From Campylobacterales bacterium (lineage in GTDB: Bacteria; Campylobacterota; Campylobacteria; Campylobacterales; Arcobacteraceae), in contig JAIELU010000116.1 in the NCBI GenBank assembly GCA_019752775.1, forward strand, positions 1-15,713: a stretch of DNA of 15,713 nucleotides, read 5' to 3'. Below, piece by piece: positions 7,583-13,737 of the stretch. Made by a program: the position numbers and the translations under genes. Position 1 is the stretch's first letter, and each line of letters opens with the position of its first letter. The notes beneath the pieces were generated by a model. The model was not told the origin of the DNA. It saw nothing but the letters and a program-made list of their open reading frames with translations, and ran no database searches.

Positions 7583-8581
7583 TTATCTTTTAGCTACAAA
7601 AATAGCCATATCAATCAATCTTGATGAATAACCCCATTCATTATCGTACCAACTCATAACTTTTATCATGTTTCCACCAATAACTTGTGTTAAATCAGAT
7701 GCAACGATTGTTGAATTTGTATTTCCAACCAAATCACTTGAAACCATCATGTCATTATCCACGGCTACTATTCCAGATAATTCTTTTGATTTTGATTCAA
7801 ATAAAGCATTTATTTCTTCTTTTGTTGTATCTTTTTTAATCATAAAATTTACATCAACCATTGAAACATTAGGTGTTGGAACCCTTACACTTTGCCCATG
7901 TAATTTACCATCAAGCTGAGGCATAATTAATTTCATAGCCTTTGCAGCACCCGTTGATGTTGGAATCATATTAGCAGCACCAGCTCTTGCTCTTCTTTTA
8001 TCTGAATTATGTTTAACATCTAAAATATTTTGATCATTTGTATAAGAGTGAATAGTTGTCATTAAACCTTTTTCAATTCCAAAAGCATCATCAATAATTT
8101 TTGCAATTGGTCCTAAGCAGTTTGTTGTACAAGAAGCATTTGAAATAATAGTTTGTCCAGCATAAGTTGATTCATTTACACCCATAACAAAAGTCGGAGT
8201 ATTGTCTTTTGCAGGTGCTGACATTACAACTTTTTTTGCTCCATTATCAATATGTATTTGGCATTTTTCTTGTGTTAAATATGCACCTGTACATTCTAAA
8301 ATAACTTCTGCTCCACAATCTTTAGTAAAAGTTAATAATGCGGCATCTCTTGTTGAATAAAGTTTTGCATTTACTTTTCCCATTTTTAGATAACCATTTT
8401 CAACTTTTACTTCACCTGCAAAAGTTCCATGAACAGTATCATATTTTGTAATATATTCTAACATTTCAGGAGCAGCGGTATCATTTATTGCCACTAATTC
8501 TACATCATCTCTTGTTGCGATGATTCTTGCAACACATCTTCCAATTCTTCCAAAACCATTTATTGCAACTTTAATAGCCAT
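7583..8581 (-). CDS. gap: Glyceraldehyde-3-phosphate dehydrogenase
   Basis: This enzyme reversibly oxidises and phosphorylates glyceraldehyde 3-phosphate to 1,3-bisphosphoglycerate. At 332 residues it has the Rossmann start I-N-G-F-G-R-I-G-R at 7-15, N-D at 33-34 (an acidic residue after beta-2 favours NAD over NADP), the active site A-S-C-T-T-N-C at 149-155 with nucleophile Cys151, T-T-I-H-S-Y-T with His178, and the C-terminal W-Y-D-N-E-W-G-Y. The start is fixed by AAAGGG (8588-8593) six bases before the ATG. It heads the gap-pgk-tpiA-fabI unit and is divergent from nadD across 89 bases. A TACAAT (minus strand, 8605-8610) is a weak -10 candidate for it. The NAD preference is inferred from Asp34. 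Confidence 0.96.
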   Translation of the reverse strand: MAIKVAINGFGRIGRCVARIIATRDDVELVAINDTAAPEMLEYITKYDTVHGTFAGEVKVENGYLKMGKVNAKLYSTRDAALLTFTKDCGAEVILECTGAYLTQEKCQIHIDNGAKKVVMSAPAKDNTPTFVMGVNESTYAGQTIISNASCTTNCLGPIAKIIDDAFGIEKGLMTTIHSYTNDQNILDVKHNSDKRRARAGAANMIPTSTGAAKAMKLIMPQLDGKLHGQSVRVPTPNVSMVDVNFMIKKDTTKEEINALFESKSKELSGIVAVDNDMMVSSDLVGNTNSTIVASDLTQVIGGNMIKVMSWYDNEWGYSSRLIDMAIFVAKR

Positions 8582-8628
8582 ATTTTTCCCTTTAAATAAA
8601 TCTAATTGTAGATATTTTATCGAAATAT

Positions 8629-8637
8629 TGCTATAAT
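8629..8637 (+). promoter_or_regulatory. Extended -10 promoter for nadD-rsfS
   Basis: TGCTATAAT is a perfect extended -10 element (TG, one base, TATAAT). Transcription would start near 8644, leaving a leader of about 27 bases before the GTG at 8671, with AAAGG at 8656-8660 as ribosome binding site. No convincing -35 hexamer is seen, which is usual for sigma-70 promoters in Campylobacter and its relatives. The 89-base divergent spacer must also hold the gap promoter. Confidence 0.6.
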
Positions 8638-8670
8638 AATATTTAAGTATATTACAAAGGTTTTAAATAG

Positions 8671-9213
8671 GTGCGAATTGCAATATTTGGTGGAAGTTTT
8701 GACCCAATACATGTAGCTCATGTTACAGTCGTAAAGGAAGCATTAAAAAAGCTAGACATTAATACAGTAATTGTTGTTCCAACATATCTAAATCCTTTCA
8801 AGAGTAGCTTTTACTTAAATCCAGAAACTAGATTTAAACTACTTAAAAAAGTTTTTAAAGAGTTTGAAAAAGTTCAAATTTGTGATTACGAAATAAATCA
8901 ACAAAAAACTAGCTATTCAATTGATACGGTAAATTATCTAAAAGACTTATATAATCCATCAAAAATTTATTTAATAATTGGTGAGGATAATCTAAAAAAT
9001 CTAGATAAATGGCATAAAATTGATAAACTAAAAGAACTTGTTGAATTTGTAATTGTTTCAAGAAAAGGGTTTGAGAGTAAAAAAGCAAAAGAGTTTAAAA
9101 ATTTGGATGTAAATATCGATATTAGCTCTAGCTTATTAAGAGATAAAATTGATTTGGACTATATTCCAAAAGAAATTAAAGATGATATATTAAATCTTCA
9201 AGAAAAAAGGTAA
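8671..9213 (+). CDS. nadD: Nicotinate-nucleotide adenylyltransferase
   Basis: NadD joins ATP and nicotinate mononucleotide to give deamido-NAD, the step before NAD synthetase. At 180 residues it is a small single-domain nucleotidyltransferase. It shows G-G-S-F-D-P-I-H-V-A-H at 7-17, S-Y-S-I-D-T-V at 81-87, L-I-I-G-E-D-N at 101-107 followed by W-H-K-I-D-K-L at 114-120, and the C-terminal I-S-S-S-L-L-R at 151-157. The usual H-x-G-H active-site motif reads H-V-A-H here (His14 and His17 kept, Ala16 for Gly). The start is GTG, supported by AAAGG ten bases upstream and by the family N-terminus. rsfS follows after six bases, a pairing common across bacteria. Confidence 0.92.
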   Translation: MRIAIFGGSFDPIHVAHVTVVKEALKKLDINTVIVVPTYLNPFKSSFYLNPETRFKLLKKVFKEFEKVQICDYEINQQKTSYSIDTVNYLKDLYNPSKIYLIIGEDNLKNLDKWHKIDKLKELVEFVIVSRKGFESKKAKEFKNLDVNIDISSSLLRDKIDLDYIPKEIKDDILNLQEKR

Positions 9214-9219
9214 AAGTTT

Positions 9220-9546
9220 TTGAATACTAGATTAGAAAACATAAAAAAAATATTAGATGACAAAAAAGCCGAAAATATAGAGATTATTGATTTAACATCA
9301 AAAAACTATATAGTTGATTATGTTGTAATTGCTACAACATTAAATTCAAAACATGGATTCGCATTATTAAACTACTTAAAAACAGAGTTGAAACCAACAG
9401 GTGAAGAGTTTGTAAGAGTAGATGAAGATGACGAATGGACAATTATTGATTTAGGTGATATGTTTATTCATTTAATGAGTGAGAAATACAGAAATAAATA
9501 CTCATTAGAAGAATTTTTATCTGAATTACCAACAATAGAAAACTAA
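9220..9546 (+). CDS. rsfS: Ribosome silencing factor RsfS (YbeB/Iojap family)
   Basis: RsfS binds ribosomal protein uL14 on the large subunit and blocks joining with the small subunit, lowering translation when nutrients are scarce. The 108-residue protein has the family pattern: D-Y-V-V-I-A-T at 33-39, then the conserved C-terminal block with W73-T-I-I-D-L-G-D (73-80), His84 and Y-R-N-K-Y-S-L-E at 90-97. Translation starts at TTG. The AAAAAAGG at 9203-9210, inside the end of nadD, is placed to drive it, and the family N-terminus agrees. Its stop lies directly against the shared hairpin at 9547-9580. Confidence 0.9.
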   Translation: MNTRLENIKKILDDKKAENIEIIDLTSKNYIVDYVVIATTLNSKHGFALLNYLKTELKPTGEEFVRVDEDDEWTIIDLGDMFIHLMSEKYRNKYSLEEFLSELPTIEN

Positions 9547-9580
9547 AAGAACAGGAGAGAATTACTTCTCTCCTGTTCTT
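9547..9580. terminator. Shared bidirectional terminator between rsfS and the argS transcript
   Basis: AAGAACAGGAGAGA (9547-9560) and TCTCTCCTGTTCTT (9567-9580) form a perfect 14-base-pair stem with a six-base loop. Read leftwards the stem is followed by TTAGTTTTCT, a fair T-rich tail for the tatA-argS transcript. Read rightwards it follows immediately after the rsfS stop, but only a poor tail (AACAATTT) comes after. The loop carries the stop codon of the small ORF at 9562-9684. Confidence 0.85.
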
Positions 9581-9684
9581 AACAATTTATTATAATTCGA
9601 TGCGGCATCTCTTGCCCCACCCATATTATTTGTATAAATTGCATATGCAATAATTATAACTGATACAGTAATAATCCATCTCAC
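9562..9684 (-). CDS. Predicted 40-residue single-span membrane protein of unknown function
   Basis: I do not recognise a family. The ORF begins with GTG (9684-9682), sharing one base with the argS TAG stop, and is preceded by AAGGA about nine bases upstream inside the argS end. It ends with TAA at 9564-9562 in the loop of the terminator hairpin. The product starts V-R-W-I-I-T-V-S-V-I-I-I-A-Y-A-I-Y, one hydrophobic helix of about 15 residues after a positive charge. A polar tail of some 23 residues follows (N-N-M-G-G-A-R-D-A-A, then Y-N-K-L-L-R-T-G-E-K). It fills nearly all of the argS-rsfS gap. The start overlap, ribosome site, membrane-helix composition and fit to the terminator argue for a real gene; the short length and lack of known homologues argue for caution. 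Confidence 0.6.
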   Translation of the reverse strand: MRWIITVSVIIIAYAIYTNNMGGARDAASNYNKLLRTGEK

Positions 9685-11273
9685 TACATTTGTTCCTTAG
9701 CTTTAATCCCTAAAAGACTCAAACCAACATTTATACTTAATGCTGCCATTGCTAAAACTTTTAAATACATATTTTGTTCATCACTTCCTATAACTTTATG
9801 TTCATTATAAAATTTATGAACACTTGAAGCTAATGAATATAAATATTCAGTAATTTTTTGCATATCTCTTTTTGAAAAAGCTTCAGTTAAAATTGATTCC
9901 AATAAAAGAGACTCATAAATTAAATTTAATCCATCCTGATTTAAATTTTTTATATCAATATCTTTTATCTCTTCTTGTGTGATTTCAGCTTTTTTAAATA
10001 CTTGATTTATTCTAGCATGTGCATAATTTATATAAAAAATAGGGTTTGAAGAATCTTGATTTTTTAACATATCAATATCGAACTCTAAATGAGTATCACT
10101 TTTTCTTGTTAAAAAAATAAATCTTAAAGCATCAGCCCCAATTTCTTCTGTTATATCAGACATCAAAATAACATTACCAGCTCGTTTACTCATTTTATAA
10201 GGTTCTCCACCTTTTAAAAGCTGAACCATTTGAGATAAAATTACTTCAAGTTTTGAAGAATCATTTCCTAAAAATTCAACAGCTGCTTTTACTCTTGGAA
10301 TATAACCATGGTGATCCGCACCCCAAATATTTATATATCTATCAAACTTTCTATCATATTTATTTTTATGATAAATAATATCTCCAGCTAAATATGTTGG
10401 AATTCCATTATCTCTTACAACAACTCTATCAGAATCATCTCCGTATTGAGTTGATTTTAAATAAACTTTGTCATCTTTTGAATAAAGTGAACCATTTTTT
10501 TCTAATACTTCTTTCGTAGAATCCCAAGAAGAATATAATGATTTCTCAGATACAAAATTATCAAAATTAATACCTAAATCTTTTAAATCTTTAATTATTA
10601 TTTCCATAACTAAATCTTTTGAGAAAAAAGCTATCTCTTTAAATCTTGATTCATCATAAATTATATCTTTCCCAAATTTTGCTATTACTACATTCGCAAC
10701 ATCAATTAAATATTCGCCTCTATAGTAGGTTTCTGGATAAGTTACATCTTCTTTAAAAAGAAAATCTCTAGCAGCAAGAGATACTGATAACCCTAATAAA
10801 TCCATTTGAGCACCAGCATCATTTATATAATACTCAGTTGTTATATCATAACCTAAATACTTTCCAACGCGAGCTAATGAATCCCCAGCAATGGCACCTC
10901 TTGCATGACCAATATGTAAAGGACCAGTTGGATTTGCAGAAACAAATTCTAATAAAATCTTTTCATCTTTTTTTGTTTGTTTTGCAAATGATTCTTTATT
11001 ATTTAATGCATCATTTACTAATGATTCTAAAAATGATGATGATAATTTAAAATTAATAAAACCTTTTACAGCTTCAACCTTTTCAAACATATCAGAATTA
11101 CTTAAACTTAAAACTAATTCATCGGCAATGATCATTGGAGATTTTTTGAGTTCTTTTGCTAGTGAAAATGCAACAGGCGTTGCATAATGACCAAAAGATA
11201 AATCTTTTGGCTTTTCTAAGACTATGCTTGTATTTAATTTATTTTCGATAAATTCTTTTACTAAATTTTGCAA
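9684..11273 (-). CDS. argS: Arginyl-tRNA synthetase
   Basis: ArgS charges tRNA-Arg with arginine. It is a class I synthetase of 529 residues, matching the length in Campylobacter. It has the N-terminal Add-1 tRNA-binding domain (about 1-80), P-T-G-P-L-H-I-G-H-A-R-G at 115-126 containing the HIGH signature (120-123), W-G-A-D-H-H-G-Y at 317-324, the K-M-S-K-R loop at 360-364 and a helical anticodon-binding C-terminus with I-N-Y-A-H-A-R at 415-421. Many ArgS lack a standard KMSK, but this one has it. The start is TTG, nine bases after the tatA stop. No ATG lies near it, and the Campylobacter N-terminus aligns at this position. Confidence 0.95.
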   Translation of the reverse strand: MQNLVKEFIENKLNTSIVLEKPKDLSFGHYATPVAFSLAKELKKSPMIIADELVLSLSNSDMFEKVEAVKGFINFKLSSSFLESLVNDALNNKESFAKQTKKDEKILLEFVSANPTGPLHIGHARGAIAGDSLARVGKYLGYDITTEYYINDAGAQMDLLGLSVSLAARDFLFKEDVTYPETYYRGEYLIDVANVVIAKFGKDIIYDESRFKEIAFFSKDLVMEIIIKDLKDLGINFDNFVSEKSLYSSWDSTKEVLEKNGSLYSKDDKVYLKSTQYGDDSDRVVVRDNGIPTYLAGDIIYHKNKYDRKFDRYINIWGADHHGYIPRVKAAVEFLGNDSSKLEVILSQMVQLLKGGEPYKMSKRAGNVILMSDITEEIGADALRFIFLTRKSDTHLEFDIDMLKNQDSSNPIFYINYAHARINQVFKKAEITQEEIKDIDIKNLNQDGLNLIYESLLLESILTEAFSKRDMQKITEYLYSLASSVHKFYNEHKVIGSDEQNMYLKVLAMAALSINVGLSLLGIKAKEQM

Positions 11274-11282
11274 TATTTTCTC

Positions 11283-11510
11283 TTATACTTGTTTTGTTTC
11301 ATTTTTTTCTGTTGTAGTTGTTTCAGATTTTTTTTCAATCTCATCTGATTTATTTTGCACTACTTCATCTTCATCATCTTTTATAGCTTTTTTGAAGTTT
11401 TTAATACCTGAACCTAAACCTTTGGCTAATTCTGGTATTTTTTTACCTCCAAACATTAGTAATATTACTAATACAATTAATACTAACTCCATACCACTTG
11501 GCATACTCAT
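11283..11510 (-). CDS. tatA: Twin-arginine translocase subunit TatA
   Basis: TatA oligomerises in the inner membrane to form the conduit through which TatBC-bound folded proteins are exported. At 75 residues it has a short N-terminus, one membrane helix at about 7-20, the hinge F-G-G-K-K-I-P-E-L-A-K-G-L-G (20-33), an amphipathic helix to about 44, the acidic patch D-D-E-D-E (45-49), and a charged Ser/Thr/Lys/Glu-rich disordered tail. The start is supported by AAGGA (11517-11521) six bases upstream; a second ATG two codons on is also possible. It precedes argS by nine bases, as in Campylobacter. No tatB or tatC is in the window. Confidence 0.92.
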   Translation of the reverse strand: MSMPSGMELVLIVLVILLMFGGKKIPELAKGLGSGIKNFKKAIKDDEDEVVQNKSDEIEKKSETTTTEKNETKQV

Positions 11511-11537
11511 GAGATTTCCTTCTATTGATTTTGCGTC

Positions 11538-11543
11538 ATTATA
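11538..11543 (-). promoter_or_regulatory. Probable -10 element of the tatA-argS promoter
   Basis: A TATAAT reads leftwards in the 64-base gap between fluC and tatA. Transcription would begin near 11531, giving a leader of about 20 bases that includes the AAGGA ribosome site. Upstream there is an A/T-rich run with seven consecutive T on the minus strand but no clear -35 hexamer, which fits Campylobacterota sigma-70 promoters. Transcription from the fluC side may also read through, since no GC-rich hairpin follows fluC. Confidence 0.55.
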
Positions 11544-11574
11544 ACTACATAATGCTTAAAAAAATTTGTGATTT

Positions 11575-11961
11575 TTACTTTAAAAAGAAATGAATAAGTT
11601 TAAATCCACCACCTGCAACTAATATACTTCCTACTAAATTTAATGTAATATTTGTAATAGCAATATATATAGATGTTCCCCATAATAAATAAGATTCAAT
11701 AGCAAAAGTAGAATAAGTAGTTAAAGCTCCTAAAAAGCCAGTTATAAGAAATGCTTTAAGATTTACTGAAAGAGAATAAGTAGAAAAATATGCAAATAAA
11801 GCACCTGCTAAAAATGAACCAACTAAATTTACCAATAATATTCCAACTGGAAATTCAATTGGGAAATACTTATTTGTAAATTGAACTACATATGCTCTTA
11901 CAATTGCACCTAGAAAACCACCAAGTCCGATAGCAAAAATCATATTCCAATTAAGAGACAT
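11575..11961 (-). CDS. crcB: Fluoride efflux channel FluC (CrcB)
   Basis: FluC forms a dual-topology dimeric fluoride channel in the inner membrane that releases fluoride accumulated as HF. With the ATG at 11961 the protein has 128 residues and four hydrophobic segments. Motifs are G-G-F-L-G-A-I-V-R at 14-22, N-L-V-G-S-F-L-A-G at 45-53 with the pore Asn45, and G-F-L-G-A-L-T-T-Y-S-T-F at 75-86. Relative to the usual T-T-F-S-T-F, the first phenylalanine of the pore 'Phe box' is Tyr83. The frame extends ten codons upstream to 11991, but that would overlap plsC by 41 bases and exceed the family length. The chosen start overlaps plsC by 11 bases and has AAAGAG about ten bases upstream. A later ATG at 11943 is a weaker alternative. 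Confidence 0.9.
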   Translation of the reverse strand: MSLNWNMIFAIGLGGFLGAIVRAYVVQFTNKYFPIEFPVGILLVNLVGSFLAGALFAYFSTYSLSVNLKAFLITGFLGALTTYSTFAIESYLLWGTSIYIAITNITLNLVGSILVAGGGFKLIHFFLK

Positions 11962-12637
11962 AATTATTACACTCTTTGTTAAATGCTTCATTCATTTTTT
12001 CTTCAACTTGTTCAAACCAATCTGTACTTTTATCTGCTTGAACAGGTTCCAAATAAACAACTTTCACAATACCAGGTGTTGCTAACATTTTTTTAGAATC
12101 TACAATATTTCTAGTATTAAATAAAACAATAGGCTGAACTCTTAATCTAAACCTATTTGCCAACATTTTAGCTCCAGGTCTAAAACTTAACATTGATTTT
12201 CCATTACTTCTTGTTCCCTCAGGAAACATTGCAATTGGTCGACCTTTATCTAGTCTATCTCTTGCTTCTTTAAAAAGATGCATTATTCCTGCTTTATTTT
12301 CTCTATCAATACTAATCATTCTAGGAGCTTTTATTATATGTCCAAAAAAGAATAAATCTGTTATCTCTTTTTTAGCAACCCAAGCTAAATCTCTTGAATG
12401 TATATATTCCATTACGATAATATCTAGTAAAGATTGATGGTTCATTAAAATCATGTCACATGATTCGTCTAATTTTCCTTCTGTTTCTAATTTTATTCCT
12501 AAAACATATATTTGAAAAATCATCCATGCTTTTATTACTTTATGAGTATGATTTTTGAATATGTACATCAAAACTACCGTTATTGCAACTGTAATTGAAA
12601 ATTGTATAAATAGTATAAGTCCTCTAATTCGTGCCAA
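11951..12637 (-). CDS. plsC: 1-acyl-sn-glycerol-3-phosphate acyltransferase
   Basis: PlsC acylates lysophosphatidic acid to phosphatidic acid at the inner membrane, the second acylation in phospholipid synthesis. The 228-residue protein begins with a hydrophobic helix at about 6-27. It carries the acyltransferase motifs N-H-Q-S-L-L-D at 66-72 (catalytic His67 and Asp72), F-P-E-G-T-R-S at 138-144 for glycerophosphate binding, and V-Q-P-I-V-L at 167-172. The start is TTG at 12637 with AAGGA (12646-12650) eight bases upstream; the next in-frame ATG would remove most of the membrane helix. It overlaps the preceding gene by 14 bases and the following fluC by 11, so all three are probably translationally coupled. 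An acyltransferase for another lipid is possible but less likely. Confidence 0.88.
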   Translation of the reverse strand: MARIRGLILFIQFSITVAITVVLMYIFKNHTHKVIKAWMIFQIYVLGIKLETEGKLDESCDMILMNHQSLLDIIVMEYIHSRDLAWVAKKEITDLFFFGHIIKAPRMISIDRENKAGIMHLFKEARDRLDKGRPIAMFPEGTRSNGKSMLSFRPGAKMLANRFRLRVQPIVLFNTRNIVDSKKMLATPGIVKVVYLEPVQADKSTDWFEQVEEKMNEAFNKECNNYVS

Positions 12638-13694
12638 AACTTTCTTCCTTTATCCAGCCTATAAAATCACTTTCTTTCCCTAGGATTTTTATAAAACCAT
12701 GTTTTTTTTCTAATATTTCAACTTTTTGATCATTTTCTAATTTAAAGAATATAGTTGAATTTTTTGTTGGTAAAATGTAAACAAAAGAATCTTTTTTTAC
12801 TATTCCAGTACTATTTGGTAAAAAATAAATAATCGAGATTACTAAAAGTATCAATGAAATATATAAAAATATTTTCTTTCTTTTTAATATAAATAATATT
12901 AGAAATAGAATAAAAAAAGTTGTTGAAGCTATTTTTTTATATTTCTCAAAACTTGAATCATTTGGATTTAAATCTGTTTGTGTACTTACTAATTCATTTT
13001 GCAATAATAAAGGAATAGTAAAATCCTTTAAACTTTTTGTTTTGGTATTATAATAAGTAATAACCATTTTCTTTTTATATATTGGTGTAACAAAATAATA
13101 AACTAAGTTTTGCTTTTCATTATTTTCTTTTATTGCAGAAACGCCCTGTTCTTCAACATCTTTTAGTTTAAAATCTTCAAGATTTGAATTAATTGCATCA
13201 ATATCTATTATCGTCAAGGCTTCTTTATTATTATATTGTTTAGTCTTATATGCTTTTAAAAAAATATCATCTGCAATCACACCTGAATATCTTTCATCGC
13301 CTTTTCCAATATCTGAATATCTAATTGAGGGTGGACTTAATTCGCTAGAATCAATCATCGCGCTACCATTCATTAAAACAATACTAATCTCTGGGAATTT
13401 AAAATTTCCTTGTTTAACTTTAAAATAATAACTATTTTCATAGGTATCGTTTGTAACTTTTTTCCAAGGATTTTTTGGATTTAAGATTGTAATATTTGAA
13501 GAATTAGAAAAAGTTGTTGCTAAAGAATCAAAATCATTTGTTGTAATTAAAGCTTTTACTACAACTTCAAATTTTTGATTTTTATAAATATTAGTTGGTA
13601 TTTTATTGTATGAAAGATATAAACTTTTTGATGCAAAAAGATTTATACATAGAAAAATATTTAATAAGATTAGTAGTTTTAATATTTTCAGCAT
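12624..13694 (-). CDS. Predicted periplasmic, membrane-anchored protein with C-terminal SH3-like domain (BatD-like), function unknown
   Basis: No function can be assigned. The 356-residue protein has a signal peptide (basic start, hydrophobic core, L-F-A near 19-21). A beta-rich extracytoplasmic region of about 230 residues follows, whose opening (a short hydrophobic strand then Y-K-N-Q-K-F-E-V-V-V-K-A) recalls BatD-type proteins. Next come a membrane helix at about 256-270, a cytoplasmic turn K-R-K-K (271-274), a second helix at 275-291, and an SH3-like segment at about 298-352 with V-Y-I-L-P, K-V-E-I-L and I-G-W-I-K-E strands. Topology places both soluble parts in the periplasm. It lies between purQ and plsC, matching (from memory) Cj0515 of C. 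jejuni. The start has only a weak ribosome site. Confidence 0.7.
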   Translation of the reverse strand: MLKILKLLILLNIFLCINLFASKSLYLSYNKIPTNIYKNQKFEVVVKALITTNDFDSLATTFSNSSNITILNPKNPWKKVTNDTYENSYYFKVKQGNFKFPEISIVLMNGSAMIDSSELSPPSIRYSDIGKGDERYSGVIADDIFLKAYKTKQYNNKEALTIIDIDAINSNLEDFKLKDVEEQGVSAIKENNEKQNLVYYFVTPIYKKKMVITYYNTKTKSLKDFTIPLLLQNELVSTQTDLNPNDSSFEKYKKIASTTFFILFLILFILKRKKIFLYISLILLVISIIYFLPNSTGIVKKDSFVYILPTKNSTIFFKLENDQKVEILEKKHGFIKILGKESDFIGWIKEESFGTN

Positions 13695-13699
13695 TTTAC

Positions 13700-13737
13700 T
13701 TTTTTACAATAGGAGATTACCCCCTTATTGTAAAAAA
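13700..13737. repeat. Inverted repeat spanning the purQ stop and the start region of the next gene
   Basis: TTTTTTACAATAGG (13700-13713) pairs with CCTTATTGTAAAAAA (13723-13737) over 14 base pairs with one bulged T, leaving a nine-base loop. The right arm contains the last purQ codons and stop. The left arm ends six bases before the ATG of the next gene. T-runs come first and A-runs last on both strands, the reverse of an intrinsic terminator, so it more likely affects RNA stability or translation of the following gene. Confidence 0.55.

Noticed and set aside
9622..9678. Alternative 17-codon ORF starting at an ATG just after argS
   Set aside because: It is shorter than the GTG frame, has a less protein-like composition and ends mid-gap. 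The overlapping GTG frame has better start context.
11224..11544. A 106-codon plus-strand ORF opposite tatA and the argS start
   Set aside because: It is the antisense shadow of tatA and argS, with a Phe/Ser-rich composition from reversed Lys/Glu codons and no family resemblance. tatA on the other strand is unmistakable.
11962..11991. Longer N-terminus for FluC starting at 11991
   Set aside because: It would overlap plsC by 41 bases and add ten residues not typical of the family. The ATG at 11961 has a better position and a usable ribosome site.
11962..12020. Fluoride riboswitch upstream of crcB
   Set aside because: The upstream region is coding sequence of plsC and shows no recognisable riboswitch core.
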